Below are positions 7,974 to 15,854 of a stretch of DNA of 64,000 nt, piece after piece; position 1 is the first letter of the stretch; every line of letters begins with the position of its first letter. The DNA lies in NCBI RefSeq assembly GCF_004791025.1, contig NZ_SRUO01000016.1, positions 1 through 64,000 of the forward strand. Reading direction: 5' to 3'. Origin of the DNA: Mesorhizobium sp. M4B.F.Ca.ET.203.01.1.1. GTDB lineage: Bacteria; Pseudomonadota; Alphaproteobacteria; Rhizobiales; Rhizobiaceae. The position numbers and the translations under genes were made by a program. The notes beneath the pieces were generated by a model. It saw only the letters and a list, made by a program, of their open reading frames with translations. It was not told the DNA's origin and made no database searches.

Positions 7974-8430
7974 CTATGGTCCGCGGGTCACTTCGATGTC
8001 GACCGTCCGGATGGGCCCATTTCCCTTGCGTTTTGGCCCTTCGACATTCTGCTGTTTGAAGACATTGGAAACATCATTTCCGTTTGACCCTCAACCCGCT
8101 TGCGGCCAAGCTTTTGTGGCGAAACAGCCGGCTGTCTTCCTACTTCCGGAAGATCTATCATCCCCCAGGCGTTCGACGGGCGTCTTCTAAATCTGGACTT
8201 TAGGAACTTGCTTTGAGCGCGGGCCGACCTCACCCTCGGATGCAGCCTCTCTCAGCATCGGTGCCGTTGGTGGATCAAGGCAAACCAAAACGCCAATCTC
8301 TGCGCTCTCCAGTTTGTGGATGGCGTCGACGCCAACGTGCAGTCCACCTTTTCGGACACAACCAGTTCGCCGGAAACCAAACTCCTTGGCGCTCTTCTGA
8401 ATGAGGCCAAAACTGCTTCATGTCTGTCAA
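7974..8430 (-). pseudogene. decayed gene, possibly Mrr-like tail of a DNA methylase
   Basis: The minus strand from about 8420 reads SAKEFGFRRTG and KGGLHVGVDAIHKLESAEIG then VLVCLDPPTAPMLREAA and VPKVQI before a stop near 8190. The pattern KGG-x-HVG-x(2)-AI, AEIGVLV and PPTxPMxxEAA followed by PKVQI resembles the Mrr-type C-terminal domain found on some DNA methylases of rhizobial islands. Coding-like sequence continues in other frames (DLPEVGRQPAVSP; then SNVFKQQNVEG to IEVTRGP and a stop at 7974). Several frame changes make it non-functional. The Mrr match is from memory of the family and only moderately sure. Confidence 0.4.
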
Positions 8431-8437
8431 ACCGGCG

Positions 8438-8578
8438 CTATTTCTTTTTTTTCACCCTTTGCGTAAGAGCGGATCCCGCGACCGATTTGACTGCCTTTGA
8501 GGAGCTGTTAGAACGAAGCAACTTGGATGCCGTCGAAGCAACTTTCTTGCTCGTAGTCTCATTGGGTTTCTTCGCCAT
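8438..8578 (-). CDS. small basic Ser/Lys-rich protein, 46 aa
   Basis: A 46-residue protein starting MAKKPNETTSKKVASTASKL and ending in a lysine run. It is built mostly of S, K, A and T with regularly spaced basic residues. Proteins of this form (MAxKxxxTSKxVAxxASKxL, ending in ALTQ plus a basic tail) recur in proteobacterial accessory regions as conserved hypotheticals. The ATG is preceded by GGGAAAAC. Its basic composition would suit nucleic-acid binding, but that is inference. It is too short to be found by usual length cut-offs. Confidence 0.55.
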   Translation of the reverse strand: MAKKPNETTSKKVASTASKLLRSNSSSKAVKSVAGSALTQRVKKKK

Positions 8579-9188
8579 TGGTTTTCCCGCGCGGTTGAGT
8601 CGGAGTAATACGCATTGTGATGCGTCTGCAATCAACTGCCGGAGAGCACTGTCCCCAACTTTCATTTTCCAACACTCGGTCCGGTTCCGCAAACAACCAA
8701 GCGGAGCAGGAACTATGCTCGCCTTCATTGCCTTTCACCTTTTGTCGGTCGGCATCGGCTGTTCTGCCGTCCTCCGTGATCAGCCACGCTAAGGCACGCA
8801 GGAATTCGAAATATGCGAGCACATCTTCGATGAAGATGTTGGCGATGCAACGTTTCTCATCACAGTATTTGACAAGGTAGCCGTTGCGACCGCCGAGCCT
8901 GCTGCCGTTTAACCAAAGACCAAGTCTCGCTGTCCATGTCGGCAATCTCTCATGATTGGTGAGATCGGCGACGGCGTAACTGCGAAGCCGGCGGCGCTTC
9001 GCGTCCTCGGCTGTGAGCGTGATCTCGCGGCGCTTCGCCTCCGCCGCGATCTAGCCGCGCCGGCCGATTAACGCGTCAATTGGCGCAAGGTCATTGTCAG
9101 CGCGCAGCTTGAGATATTCGAGCATCGAGAAGCCTGCAGCAAGGATCGCCTGTCGGACCTTATGCAGCGCCTGCTCGATGGATCCCAT
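8559..9188 (-). pseudogene. hypothetical gene interrupted by an in-frame TAG
   Basis: From ATG at 9188 the frame reads MGSIEQALHKVRQAILAAGF and continues to LIGRRG, then a TAG at 9051-9053, then carries on in the same frame as AEAKRREITLTAEDAKRRR, GGRNGYLVKYCDEKRCIANI and FEFLRALAWLITEDG toward 8559. Both halves look coding. The last 40 residues look less so and overlap the small basic gene. I do not recognise a family. Either this is one gene broken by a nonsense mutation or two short neighbouring genes. It lies just before the excisionase-like gene, on the opposite strand. Confidence 0.35.
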
Positions 9189-9339
9189 TGGTGGTGCGGT
9201 CCTGACATAATCCGCAGTGAAATGCCCTTGAGTCTTCACGTCAGTAGGCGAGGATACGTGGTCGCAATTGAGGGCTGTACGAAACCTCGAAAAGTTGCGC
9301 GATTGTTGGCCAGTAAGGCAATCCATCCCGGTCACGCAA

Positions 9340-9699
9340 ATGGTCAAACGGCAGCAGTCTTCCGAGGTCGATAAATTCAAGGGCATCGAAATTGGGCAGC
9401 CGGATCCACTTCTGGTTCTACCACACATCGCGTCGCGTCGAGTAGTGCGAACTGTTCGCCGGTCGCAGCTGCGAGAAATCGTTCCCCTGTCTGATACGAC
9501 CGTCTATGAGATGGAACAGCGTGGCGAGTTCCCACGACGCTTCAATCTCACCGCCCGCTGTGTTGTTTGGGACTTGGCAGAAGTCGAAGCGTGGATCGAG
9601 GAGCGGCGGAATGCGTCATCTGTCGGAAAAATCAAGACCAAGCCTGCGCCTGACGTAAGACTACGAAAGGCAAGACCCGTCAAATCGGATCAAGGATAA
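9340..9699 (+). CDS. AlpA-family excisionase-like regulator (candidate RDF)
   Basis: A 119-residue protein whose residues about 40-95 form an AlpA/excisionase winged helix: RRSQLREIVPLSDTTVYEME then FPRRFNLTARCVVWDLAEVE and AWIEERR. This pattern (choice helix, recognition helix, FP wing, aromatic W, EVExWI) is diagnostic of AlpA-type proteins. It converges on and overlaps the integrase 3' end by 20 bases. In Mesorhizobium integrative elements such proteins are recombination directionality factors, so this is the likely partner of the adjacent integrase. The start is uncertain: ATG at 9340 is assumed, the ribosome binding site is weak and GTG/TTG starts nearby are possible. The tail (about 24 residues) is basic. 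Confidence 0.7.
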   Translation: MVKRQQSSEVDKFKGIEIGQPDPLLVLPHIASRRVVRTVRRSQLREIVPLSDTTVYEMEQRGEFPRRFNLTARCVVWDLAEVEAWIEERRNASSVGKIKTKPAPDVRLRKARPVKSDQG

Positions 9700-10933
9700 C
9701 CGCTGCCTCTGCAGGCGGCTGGAGTGTGGGCGTGTGCTTTTTGCCTGCCGCCCACGCATCGACCATGTCCGCCCATTCCTGCAGCATATGACGACGCTGC
9801 GGCTCATATTCAGCTCTGTTGTAGACACCTCGAGAGGACCGCCTGTCGTCGTGGGCAAGGCATTTCTCAATCCAGTCGCGATTAAATCCGATCTCGTTCA
9901 GGAGTGTTGAGCCGGTGCGCCGAAGGTCGTGCACTGTGAAAGGCGCGAGCGGAAAGTCTTGCTGCTTTGCCCGCTCGACAATCGCCGCGGTTACCCGATT
10001 GAACGTCGCGCGCGACATGGGCTCATCGGCATCGTAGCGGGACGGCAGCACATATCGGGAGTTCGCCGCACAAGTCTTGAGCGCGATCATGATATCGAGG
10101 GATTGCTGTGACAGGTAGACGTTATGCGGCTTCTTCCGCTTCATTCGCTCTTTTGGGATGCTCCAGACGGCGTTCTCGAAATCGACCTCGTCCCAAGTCG
10201 CCTCGAGTAGTTCACTCTTTCGGACCATCGTGAGCAGGATGAACTTTAGGCCGACCCGAATCGTCGGCAGCGTCGGCACGTTTTCCAACTCTTTCAGCAT
10301 TATCCGGATTTCTGCAGGCGACAGAGCGCGGTCTTTCGCCTCGAACGTGGCAATTGAGGCTGGTCCCACCTCGTCCGCAGGGTTGGCGATCTTCTCGCCG
10401 TGCAGAATGGCGTAGCTATAGATCTGCTTCACGACATCGCGGATATGGACGGCGGTTGCCGGCGCACCACGATCCCTCACCTTTGCGCAGAGCGCCCGCA
10501 AGTCGTCAGGTGTTATTTCGGTTAGGAGTCTTTTTTCCCAAATCGGCAAAATGTCGCGATCGAAAATAGCCTTGCGCATCGAGCGGGTGCTATCCGCCAT
10601 CTTCGCTTCCTTTAACCAGCGCTTGCCTTGATCCCCGAAGCTCGCCGTGCCTGACAGGCGACGCTTCTCGCGCTGCTTTTCTTGCGCCGGCGACTTTCCG
10701 GCTGCCACCATTTTTCGCGCGGCAAGGCAGCGGTCGCGTGCCTCTGCCAGCGTGAGACCTCCGTTCCCATATCGGCCCAGCGTCACAGTCTCTCTCCGAC
10801 CATTGGTCCGGTAGTCGTACCGAAACGCAATCTGCCCAGTCGGAGACACCGCAGCGTACATACCGTCACGGTCGGCAACTTTGTACATTTTGTCTTTCGG
10901 TTTCAGCCGCTTAAGGGCAATATCTGTTAACAT
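9680..10933 (-). CDS. intG: P4-type tyrosine recombinase (integrase)
   Basis: A 417-residue integrase. The N-terminus MLTDIALKRLKPKDKMYKV and TLGRYGNGGLTLAEARDR are the DUF4102 arm-binding domain typical of P4-like integrases. A SAM-like core-binding domain follows, and the catalytic domain carries the arginine of TMVRKSELLEATW, H-D-L-R-R (HxxR), HDDRRSS, and the tyrosine in SRGVYNRAEY. All catalytic residues are present. I start at the second ATG because it gives the standard family N-terminus; an upstream ATG at 11017 would add 28 residues that are translated repeats. The gene starts about 320 bases from the 3' end of guaA, where integrases of this group recombine. The symbol is given by analogy with IntG of Mesorhizobium ICEs and is not proven. 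Confidence 0.85.
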   Translation of the reverse strand: MLTDIALKRLKPKDKMYKVADRDGMYAAVSPTGQIAFRYDYRTNGRRETVTLGRYGNGGLTLAEARDRCLAARKMVAAGKSPAQEKQREKRRLSGTASFGDQGKRWLKEAKMADSTRSMRKAIFDRDILPIWEKRLLTEITPDDLRALCAKVRDRGAPATAVHIRDVVKQIYSYAILHGEKIANPADEVGPASIATFEAKDRALSPAEIRIMLKELENVPTLPTIRVGLKFILLTMVRKSELLEATWDEVDFENAVWSIPKERMKRKKPHNVYLSQQSLDIMIALKTCAANSRYVLPSRYDADEPMSRATFNRVTAAIVERAKQQDFPLAPFTVHDLRRTGSTLLNEIGFNRDWIEKCLAHDDRRSSRGVYNRAEYEPQRRHMLQEWADMVDAWAAGKKHTPTLQPPAEAAVILDPI

Positions 10934-10977
10934 AATGACAGAGGATCGGATCACAACTTGGGTTTCTCGGCCGCCAA

Positions 10978-11134
10978 TTTTACCGTCATTGATTTTACCG
11001 TCAACTGTTAGGAACAATCATTGTATTTCAATGCTTTGATGGGCAAGAAGTGAGTGCGCTTGCAATCGGCGGGACGACGGTATTGCATGGCAGGAAAGAG
11101 AACGCTGAAACGCATGCCGTCAAATTTACCGCCA
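10978..11134. repeat. direct repeats, candidate integrase arm sites
   Basis: TTTTACCGTCA occurs at 10978-10988 and again at 10993-11003, a 15-base period. A related copy, ATTTACCGCCA, lies at 11124-11134, preceded by another GCCGTCAAA. On the minus strand these read as TGACGGTAAAA-type repeats. Short repeats between an integrase and its attachment site are typical arm-type binding sites for the DUF4102 domain. They may also autoregulate the integrase, whose start lies among them. Confidence 0.45.
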
Positions 11135-11224
11135 AATGATTCCGCTTCCAGGCGATAGATGGCGATAGATGCAGTAAGGAAAACACACTTATTTCAGAGG
11201 CTTATACAACTCTGATCGATACTT

Positions 11225-11300
11225 ACCGAAAGCTAGCTAATGATGCACCTTTATTCCCACTCGATCGTCCCGGGCGGCTTCGACGTCACGTCGTAGACGA
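11225..11300. other. probable attachment site at the guaA 3' end
   Basis: The integrase-bearing element ends against the last codons of guaA (stop at 11251-11253). Bases about 11251-11290 encode the conserved GMP synthase C-terminus and would be the core retained on integration. The other copy of the repeat should lie outside this window to the left. The exact core cannot be set without it. Bases 11152-11172 carry a small tandem GGCGATAGAT duplication of unknown meaning. Confidence 0.5.
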
Positions 11301-12813
11301 CGCGGTTGATGCCCCGTACCTCGTTGATGATACGGGTGGCGGCGGCGGCGAGGAAGTTCATGTCGTAGTGGTAGAAGTCGGCCGTCATGCCGTCGACCGA
11401 GGTGACGGCGCGCAGCGCGCAGACGAACTCGTAGGTGCGGCCGTCGCCCATCACGCCGACGGTCTGCACCGGCAAGAGCACGGCGAAGGCCTGCCAGATG
11501 GCGTCGTAGAGACCGGCCTTGCGGATCTCGTCGAGATAGATGGCGTCGGCCTCGCGCAGAATCTCCAGCTTGTCGCGGGAAATGCCGCCCGGGCAGCGTA
11601 TGGCAAGGCCGGGGCCTGGGAACGGATGGCGGCCGATGAAGCTTTCGGGCAGGCCGAGTTCCTTGCCCAGCGCCCTCACCTCGTCCTTGAACAGCTCGCG
11701 CAGCGGCTCGACCAGCTTCATGTTCATGCGCTCGGGCAGGCCGCCGACATTGTGGTGCGACTTGATCGTCACCGACGGGCCGCCGGAGAAGGAGACGCTT
11801 TCGATGACGTCTGGATAGAGCGTGCCCTGGGCCAGGAAGTCGGCGCCGCCGAGCTTCTTTGCCTCTTCCTCGAACACTTCGATGAACAGCCGGCCGATGG
11901 TCTTGCGCTTCTTCTCCGGGTCGCTCTCGCCTTCCAGCGCCGAGATGAAACGGTCGGAGGCATCGACCAGGATCAGCGGCAAATTGTAGTGCTGGCGGAA
12001 CATCTCCACCACGCTCGCCGCCTCGTTCTTGCGCATCAGCCCGTGGTCGACGAGGATGCAGGTCAGCTGGTCGCCGACCGCCTCGTGGATGAGGAGCGCG
12101 GCAACCGAGGAATCGACGCCGCCCGACAGCGCGCAGATCACCTTGCCCTTGCCGACCTGGTTGCGGATCGCCTCGACGGCATGCTCGCGATAGGCGCGCA
12201 TCGTCCAGTCGCCCTCGATGCCGGCGATGTTGTGGACGAAATTGCGGAGCAGCCTGGCGCCATCCGGCGTGTGCACCACTTCGGGGTGGAACATGATGCC
12301 GTACATCTTGCGCTCGACATCGCCGAAGATGGCGAAGGGCGAGCCTTCCGACCTGCCGAACACCTCGAAGCCCTCCGGCAAGGAGATGACGCGGTCGCCA
12401 TGGCTCATCCACACCTGGTGGCGCTGGCCGGGCGCCCACAGCCCCTCGAACAGCGGGCTTTCCTTCTCGATCTCGACGAAGGCGCGGCCGAATTCGCGAT
12501 GGTTGGAGCTTTCGGCGACGCCGCCCATCTGCACGCAGAGCGCCATCTGGCCGTAGCAGATGCCGAGCACCGGCACGCCGGCCTCGAAGACGATCTGCGG
12601 CGCGCGCGGGCTGCCGATATCGGTGGTCGAGGCCGGGCCGCCGGAGAGGATCACCGCTTTCGGATTGATGCGCTTGAAGGCCGCCTCGGCGGACTGGAAC
12701 GGCACGATCTCGGAAAAGACGCCGGCCTCGCGGATGCGGCGGGCGATAAGCTGCGTGAACTGGCTGCCGAAGTCGACAATCAGGACGGTGTCGGAGCGAT
12801 TGGCTGTTTTCAT
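11251..12813 (-). CDS. guaA: GMP synthase (glutamine-hydrolysing)
   Basis: A 520-residue full-length GuaA, which converts XMP to GMP using ATP and glutamine in purine synthesis. The N-terminal class I glutamine amidotransferase has the nucleophile Cys86 in LGICYGQM and the MFHPEVVHT histidine/glutamate pair. The central ATP pyrophosphatase has the P-loop ALSGGVDSS. The C-terminal dimerisation domain ends in the conserved PPGTIEWE. ATG start; it reads toward the integrated element, whose attachment restores its 3' end. The encoded C-terminus is intact, so insertion has not harmed it. It is likely transcribed alone, as the upstream nucleosidase gene is separated by 55 bases. Confidence 0.97.
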   Translation of the reverse strand: MKTANRSDTVLIVDFGSQFTQLIARRIREAGVFSEIVPFQSAEAAFKRINPKAVILSGGPASTTDIGSPRAPQIVFEAGVPVLGICYGQMALCVQMGGVAESSNHREFGRAFVEIEKESPLFEGLWAPGQRHQVWMSHGDRVISLPEGFEVFGRSEGSPFAIFGDVERKMYGIMFHPEVVHTPDGARLLRNFVHNIAGIEGDWTMRAYREHAVEAIRNQVGKGKVICALSGGVDSSVAALLIHEAVGDQLTCILVDHGLMRKNEAASVVEMFRQHYNLPLILVDASDRFISALEGESDPEKKRKTIGRLFIEVFEEEAKKLGGADFLAQGTLYPDVIESVSFSGGPSVTIKSHHNVGGLPERMNMKLVEPLRELFKDEVRALGKELGLPESFIGRHPFPGPGLAIRCPGGISRDKLEILREADAIYLDEIRKAGLYDAIWQAFAVLLPVQTVGVMGDGRTYEFVCALRAVTSVDGMTADFYHYDMNFLAAAATRIINEVRGINRVVYDVTSKPPGTIEWE

Positions 12814-12868
12814 GGCGAGCGTTTAGAGAAAGAAACGAGTCGGCGCAATGGGTTGCGGGGCCTCTGGC

Positions 12869-13528
12869 TCAATCCAGTCCTTGCCGGGAACCAAGCCGGA
12901 TCGTTCCGGATGCGATCGCCTGCTCCAGCAGGCCAATGGCGCCGGCCAGCTTCTCGTCGATGACGTGGAGATACTCCGTCCAGTCGCCGACATGCCTCAG
13001 ATCCGCCGCACCGTCGGAAATGCCGCGCAGGCCGATCAGCGGCACGCCGAAGAGCTGGCAGGCGCGCAGGCAGGCGAATGTCTCCATGTCGACCATGTCG
13101 GCGGCGATCGCGTCATAGGCGACGCCGGAGATGACCGCGCCGCCGGTCGACAGCGATGCCTCCCTGATGCCCGGAATGCGTATCGGCAACGGCACGGTGA
13201 CCGGCAGGTCGAGAAACGGCGTGGCGCCCTTCTCGAAGCCCAAGGGCGAGGCGTCGATGTCGCGATAGGCAACCGAAACGGCCTGGTAGATCTCCGCCTG
13301 CTCCAGCCTTCGGCTGCCGGCCGAGCCCAGCGAGACGACGAGATCCGGCAGCGCGTTTTCCAGTTTCAGCCTGGCAAGCTCGGCGCCCAGCCTGATCCCG
13401 GCCTCGACCGGTCCGACGCCGGTCATCAGCGGCGTGAACAGTTTCCTGAGATGCGGGCCATATTCGGCTTCCACGGCCATGACGAAGAGAACGTCGCTGC
13501 CGGACAGACGTGACACTTTGACGGTCAT
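12869..13528 (-). CDS. MTA/SAH nucleosidase-like phosphorylase-fold enzyme
   Basis: A 219-residue member of the purine nucleosidase/phosphorylase (PNP_UDP) superfamily. It resembles 5'-methylthioadenosine/S-adenosylhomocysteine nucleosidase: an early AVEAEYG acid (general-acid region), TGVGPVEA, SLGSAG, ADMVDMETFA (the ME ribose-binding motif) and RGISDGA with the catalytic aspartate. Such enzymes cleave adenine from MTA and SAH to recycle methyl-donor by-products. I begin at the ATG of MTVKVSRL because the ten residues before it are atypical. It lies upstream of guaA on the same strand, both in purine metabolism. The substrate could be another nucleoside. Confidence 0.75.
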   Translation of the reverse strand: MTVKVSRLSGSDVLFVMAVEAEYGPHLRKLFTPLMTGVGPVEAGIRLGAELARLKLENALPDLVVSLGSAGSRRLEQAEIYQAVSVAYRDIDASPLGFEKGATPFLDLPVTVPLPIRIPGIREASLSTGGAVISGVAYDAIAADMVDMETFACLRACQLFGVPLIGLRGISDGAADLRHVGDWTEYLHVIDEKLAGAIGLLEQAIASGTIRLGSRQGLD

Positions 13529-13629
13529 GACGGGCCCTACCCCCCTATTTGTTGCCACTACGAAAGGGAAGGGGCAATGTGCCCTCGCCGCCTCCCGGCC
13601 CTTCGCTAGGGCTCGGGGCGTTCGTCGCT

Positions 13630-13655
13630 CGAAAAGCCCATTTTGGGGCTTTTCG
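13630..13655. terminator. perfect inverted repeat, likely terminator
   Basis: CGAAAAGCCC (13630-13639) and GGGCTTTTCG (13646-13655) form a 10-base perfect stem with a six-base loop. It lies just downstream of the thioesterase gene (minus strand), whose transcripts would end in the T-rich arm. It sits inside a GC-rich repeat-like spacer. Confidence 0.5.
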
Positions 13656-13675
13656 TCCGCTGCGCGGACCGCTCC

Positions 13676-14140
13676 TCACCCTTCGATCCCGTCCCGTCCG
13701 ACGACCGTCATCATCGTGCCGGTCATGGTGGCGATCAGCTTGGCCTCGCCGTCGGCGGCAAAGGCATAGGCCTGGCCATCTGCAACGACGATGGTGCGGC
13801 CGGGCTTGGTCACCGAGCCGCGGAACAGGAAGCGCTCGCCCCTGCCCGGCGCCAGCAGATTGACCTTGAACTCGATGGTCAGCACGCTGGAATTCTGCGG
13901 CAGCAGCGAGAACGCCGCATAGCCGCAGGCCGAATCCAGCGCCGTCGAGATGACGCCGGCATGCAGGAAGCCATGCTGCTGGGTGAGCGCCGCCGAATAG
14001 GGCATCTCGATCTCGATGATGCCGGGCGTCACCAGGGTCAGTTCGGCGCCGATGGTCGTCATCGCCTGTTGCCGGGCGAAGGATGTGCGGACACGGTCCT
14101 CATAGTCCGGAGCGGGTACGATCTTTGCTGCCATGGCCAT
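13676..14140 (-). CDS. PaaI-family hotdog thioesterase
   Basis: A 154-residue hotdog-fold protein of the PaaI/YigI acyl-CoA thioesterase group. The helix segment QQHGFLHAGVISTALDSACG holds the HGG-like catalytic region (H-x-G-V), and FKVNLLAPGRGERFLFRG and ADGQAYAF are the following strands. These enzymes hydrolyse aromatic or aliphatic acyl-CoA thioesters. Length is normal for the family. It sits between rsmB and the nucleosidase gene on the same strand, but a hairpin spacer separates it from the latter, so it is probably not cotranscribed. The substrate is unknown. Confidence 0.8.
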   Translation of the reverse strand: MAMAAKIVPAPDYEDRVRTSFARQQAMTTIGAELTLVTPGIIEIEMPYSAALTQQHGFLHAGVISTALDSACGYAAFSLLPQNSSVLTIEFKVNLLAPGRGERFLFRGSVTKPGRTIVVADGQAYAFAADGEAKLIATMTGTMMTVVGRDGIEG

Positions 14141-14241
14141 CGCCCTTGTTTCCAGGGAAAGCTTATTGCAGAGGCACGCAGCGCAGGCAATCTCTTATGT
14201 TGCAGTGCAACAATGCCGCCGCGCGGCCGTTCTCACCGGCC

Positions 14242-15531
14242 TCATCCCGCCCTGCGCAGCGCACAGACATGGAACCCGTCGGTGCCGCTCAGCGCCGGCG
14301 ACAGCGAGATGCCACCGTCGCTGCCCAGGCGCGCGGCGGCCGGATGGCCTGGAAAGCGGCTGTCCCAGAGCTTGCGGTGGTCGACCGGCGCGAAATCGCC
14401 GTGGCGCGCACGAAACGCCGCGACCTGCTCGCCGTTCTCGGCGTCGAACACCGAGCAGGTGATGTAGACCAGCAGGCCGCCCGGTTTGACGAAGGCCCTG
14501 GCCGCGTCGAGGATTTCGCTCTGCTCGCCCCGGCGCTGGTCGAGCTGCCTTTGCGTCAGCCGCCATTTGGCATCGGGGCGGCGTCGCCATGTGCCGCTGC
14601 CGGTGCAGGGCGCGTCGACCAGCACGATATCCATGTGGTTTGACAGCGGGGCCAGCTCGGCCGGCTTGCTGACGATCTGGACGTTGCGGTTTTCCGAACG
14701 GCGGATGCGGTCGAAGATCGGCGCCAACCGCGCCTTTTCGGCGTCGTGGGCGAAGATCTGGCCTGTATTGCCCATCTCGGCCGACAGCGCCAGCGTCTTG
14801 CCGCCGGCGCCGGCGCAATAGTCGAGCACCTGCATTCCGGCCTCGGCGCCGGCGAGCGCCGCGACGATTTGCGAGCCCTCGTCCTGGACCTCGAACCAGC
14901 CCTTCTGGAAGGCAGGTTCGGCCTGGACATTCGGATGCCTGCCGTCGCCGTCGATCGGCGGGATGCGGATGCCTTGCGCGGCAATGCTGGCCGGTGCCGC
15001 ACCCGTCCCGTCGAGTTCGGCCAGCACCCTGGCCCGGTTGGCCTGCAGCGTGTTGACCCTGAGGTCGAGCGGCGGGCGGGTGGCGAGTGCCGATCCTTCC
15101 GCGACCCAGGCCTCGCCGAAAGCCTGCTCGAACAGCGGCACGCACCATTCGGGAATATCGGCGCGCACCGCATCCGGCGCGTCGCCCGGCCGGCGGTCGG
15201 CAACCGCCTTGAGTTCGGTGTCGCTCAACAGCGGCGGCGCGAACTTGTCGCCTTCGAGGGCGTCGTTCAGCGACTGCGCCGTCTGCCCCCATTCGAGCAG
15301 AAGCGCGCCGAAGCCGATGGCGCGCGGCGTGTCCTCGCCGAGCAGCCAGCCGGCGGAACGCTTATGGCGCAGCGCGTCGTAGACGATGTTGCCGATCGCG
15401 GCGCGGTCACCGCCGCCGGCGAAGCGATGCGACAGGCCCCAGTCGCGCAGTGCATCGGCCACCGGCCGATGACGCCGGCCAATGTCCTCCAGCACTTCGA
15501 TGGCCGCCGCCAGCCTTCCGCCCAATCGCAT
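14242..15531 (-). CDS. rsmB: RsmB/NOP-family RNA (cytosine-5)-methyltransferase
   Basis: A 429-residue protein. Residues 1-130 form an NusB-like N-terminal domain and the rest is the SAM-dependent NOP/RsmB catalytic domain: DYCAGAGGKTLALSAEMG (motif I), DAPCTGSGTWRRRPD with the motif IV cysteine and YITCSVFDAEN with the catalytic motif VI cysteine. RsmB methylates C967 of 16S rRNA in E. coli; this homologue may do the same or another C5 site. Both cysteines are present so it should be active. ATG start gives the usual N-terminus MRLGGRLAAAIEVL. It stands alone, 323 bases from the divergent aqpZ. Confidence 0.85.
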   Translation of the reverse strand: MRLGGRLAAAIEVLEDIGRRHRPVADALRDWGLSHRFAGGGDRAAIGNIVYDALRHKRSAGWLLGEDTPRAIGFGALLLEWGQTAQSLNDALEGDKFAPPLLSDTELKAVADRRPGDAPDAVRADIPEWCVPLFEQAFGEAWVAEGSALATRPPLDLRVNTLQANRARVLAELDGTGAAPASIAAQGIRIPPIDGDGRHPNVQAEPAFQKGWFEVQDEGSQIVAALAGAEAGMQVLDYCAGAGGKTLALSAEMGNTGQIFAHDAEKARLAPIFDRIRRSENRNVQIVSKPAELAPLSNHMDIVLVDAPCTGSGTWRRRPDAKWRLTQRQLDQRRGEQSEILDAARAFVKPGGLLVYITCSVFDAENGEQVAAFRARHGDFAPVDHRKLWDSRFPGHPAAARLGSDGGISLSPALSGTDGFHVCALRRAG

Positions 15532-15854
15532 TCTCTTGTCTTCCGTTTTCCGAGCAAATTAATTCCGCCCTGCTCTTAGAGCCTTTCACACCCGATTTGA
15601 ACCAACTCAATTTGCCGGCGGCCGGAGCAATCCCGGCGAAGGCTGCGAGCTCTCGACAAACCGGGCATCCGCCAGCGCGAACGGAACAATTCATCCAATA
15701 TATGAAAGCTCTCTAATCGGCGCGACTGGCGGGCACAAGCATGCCGTGTGGAGCAAGTGCTCTGCTTTCCAAGGTTTCAGGTTGCGAATACTCTTTCGGC
15801 TGTGATTCGCGACGCAGGAAAAGCGGATTTGCGGATCGATACGAGGAGAGGGCA
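15532..15854. promoter_or_regulatory. divergent intergenic region rsmB / aqpZ
   Basis: This 323-base gap between divergent genes must hold both promoters. The aqpZ start has a strong GAGGAGAGGG ribosome binding site at 15843-15852. I see no small gene or hairpin that I could support; the short frames here have no coding character. Confidence 0.4.

Noticed and set aside
8316..8792. 158-residue plus-strand frame opposite the small basic gene
   Set aside because: It is antisense to a sequence that fits a known small basic protein pattern and to the Mrr-like remnant; its own sequence has no domain.
10934..11017. Longer integrase N-terminus from ATG at 11017
   Set aside because: The added 28 residues translate the TTTTACCGTCA repeats and are not part of the DUF4102 domain, whose usual start is MLTD.
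11368..12963. 531-residue open frame on the plus strand opposite guaA
   Set aside because: It is the complement of the GuaA coding sequence; the protein is composed of A, D, H, L, R as expected from antisense of GC-rich DNA and matches no family.
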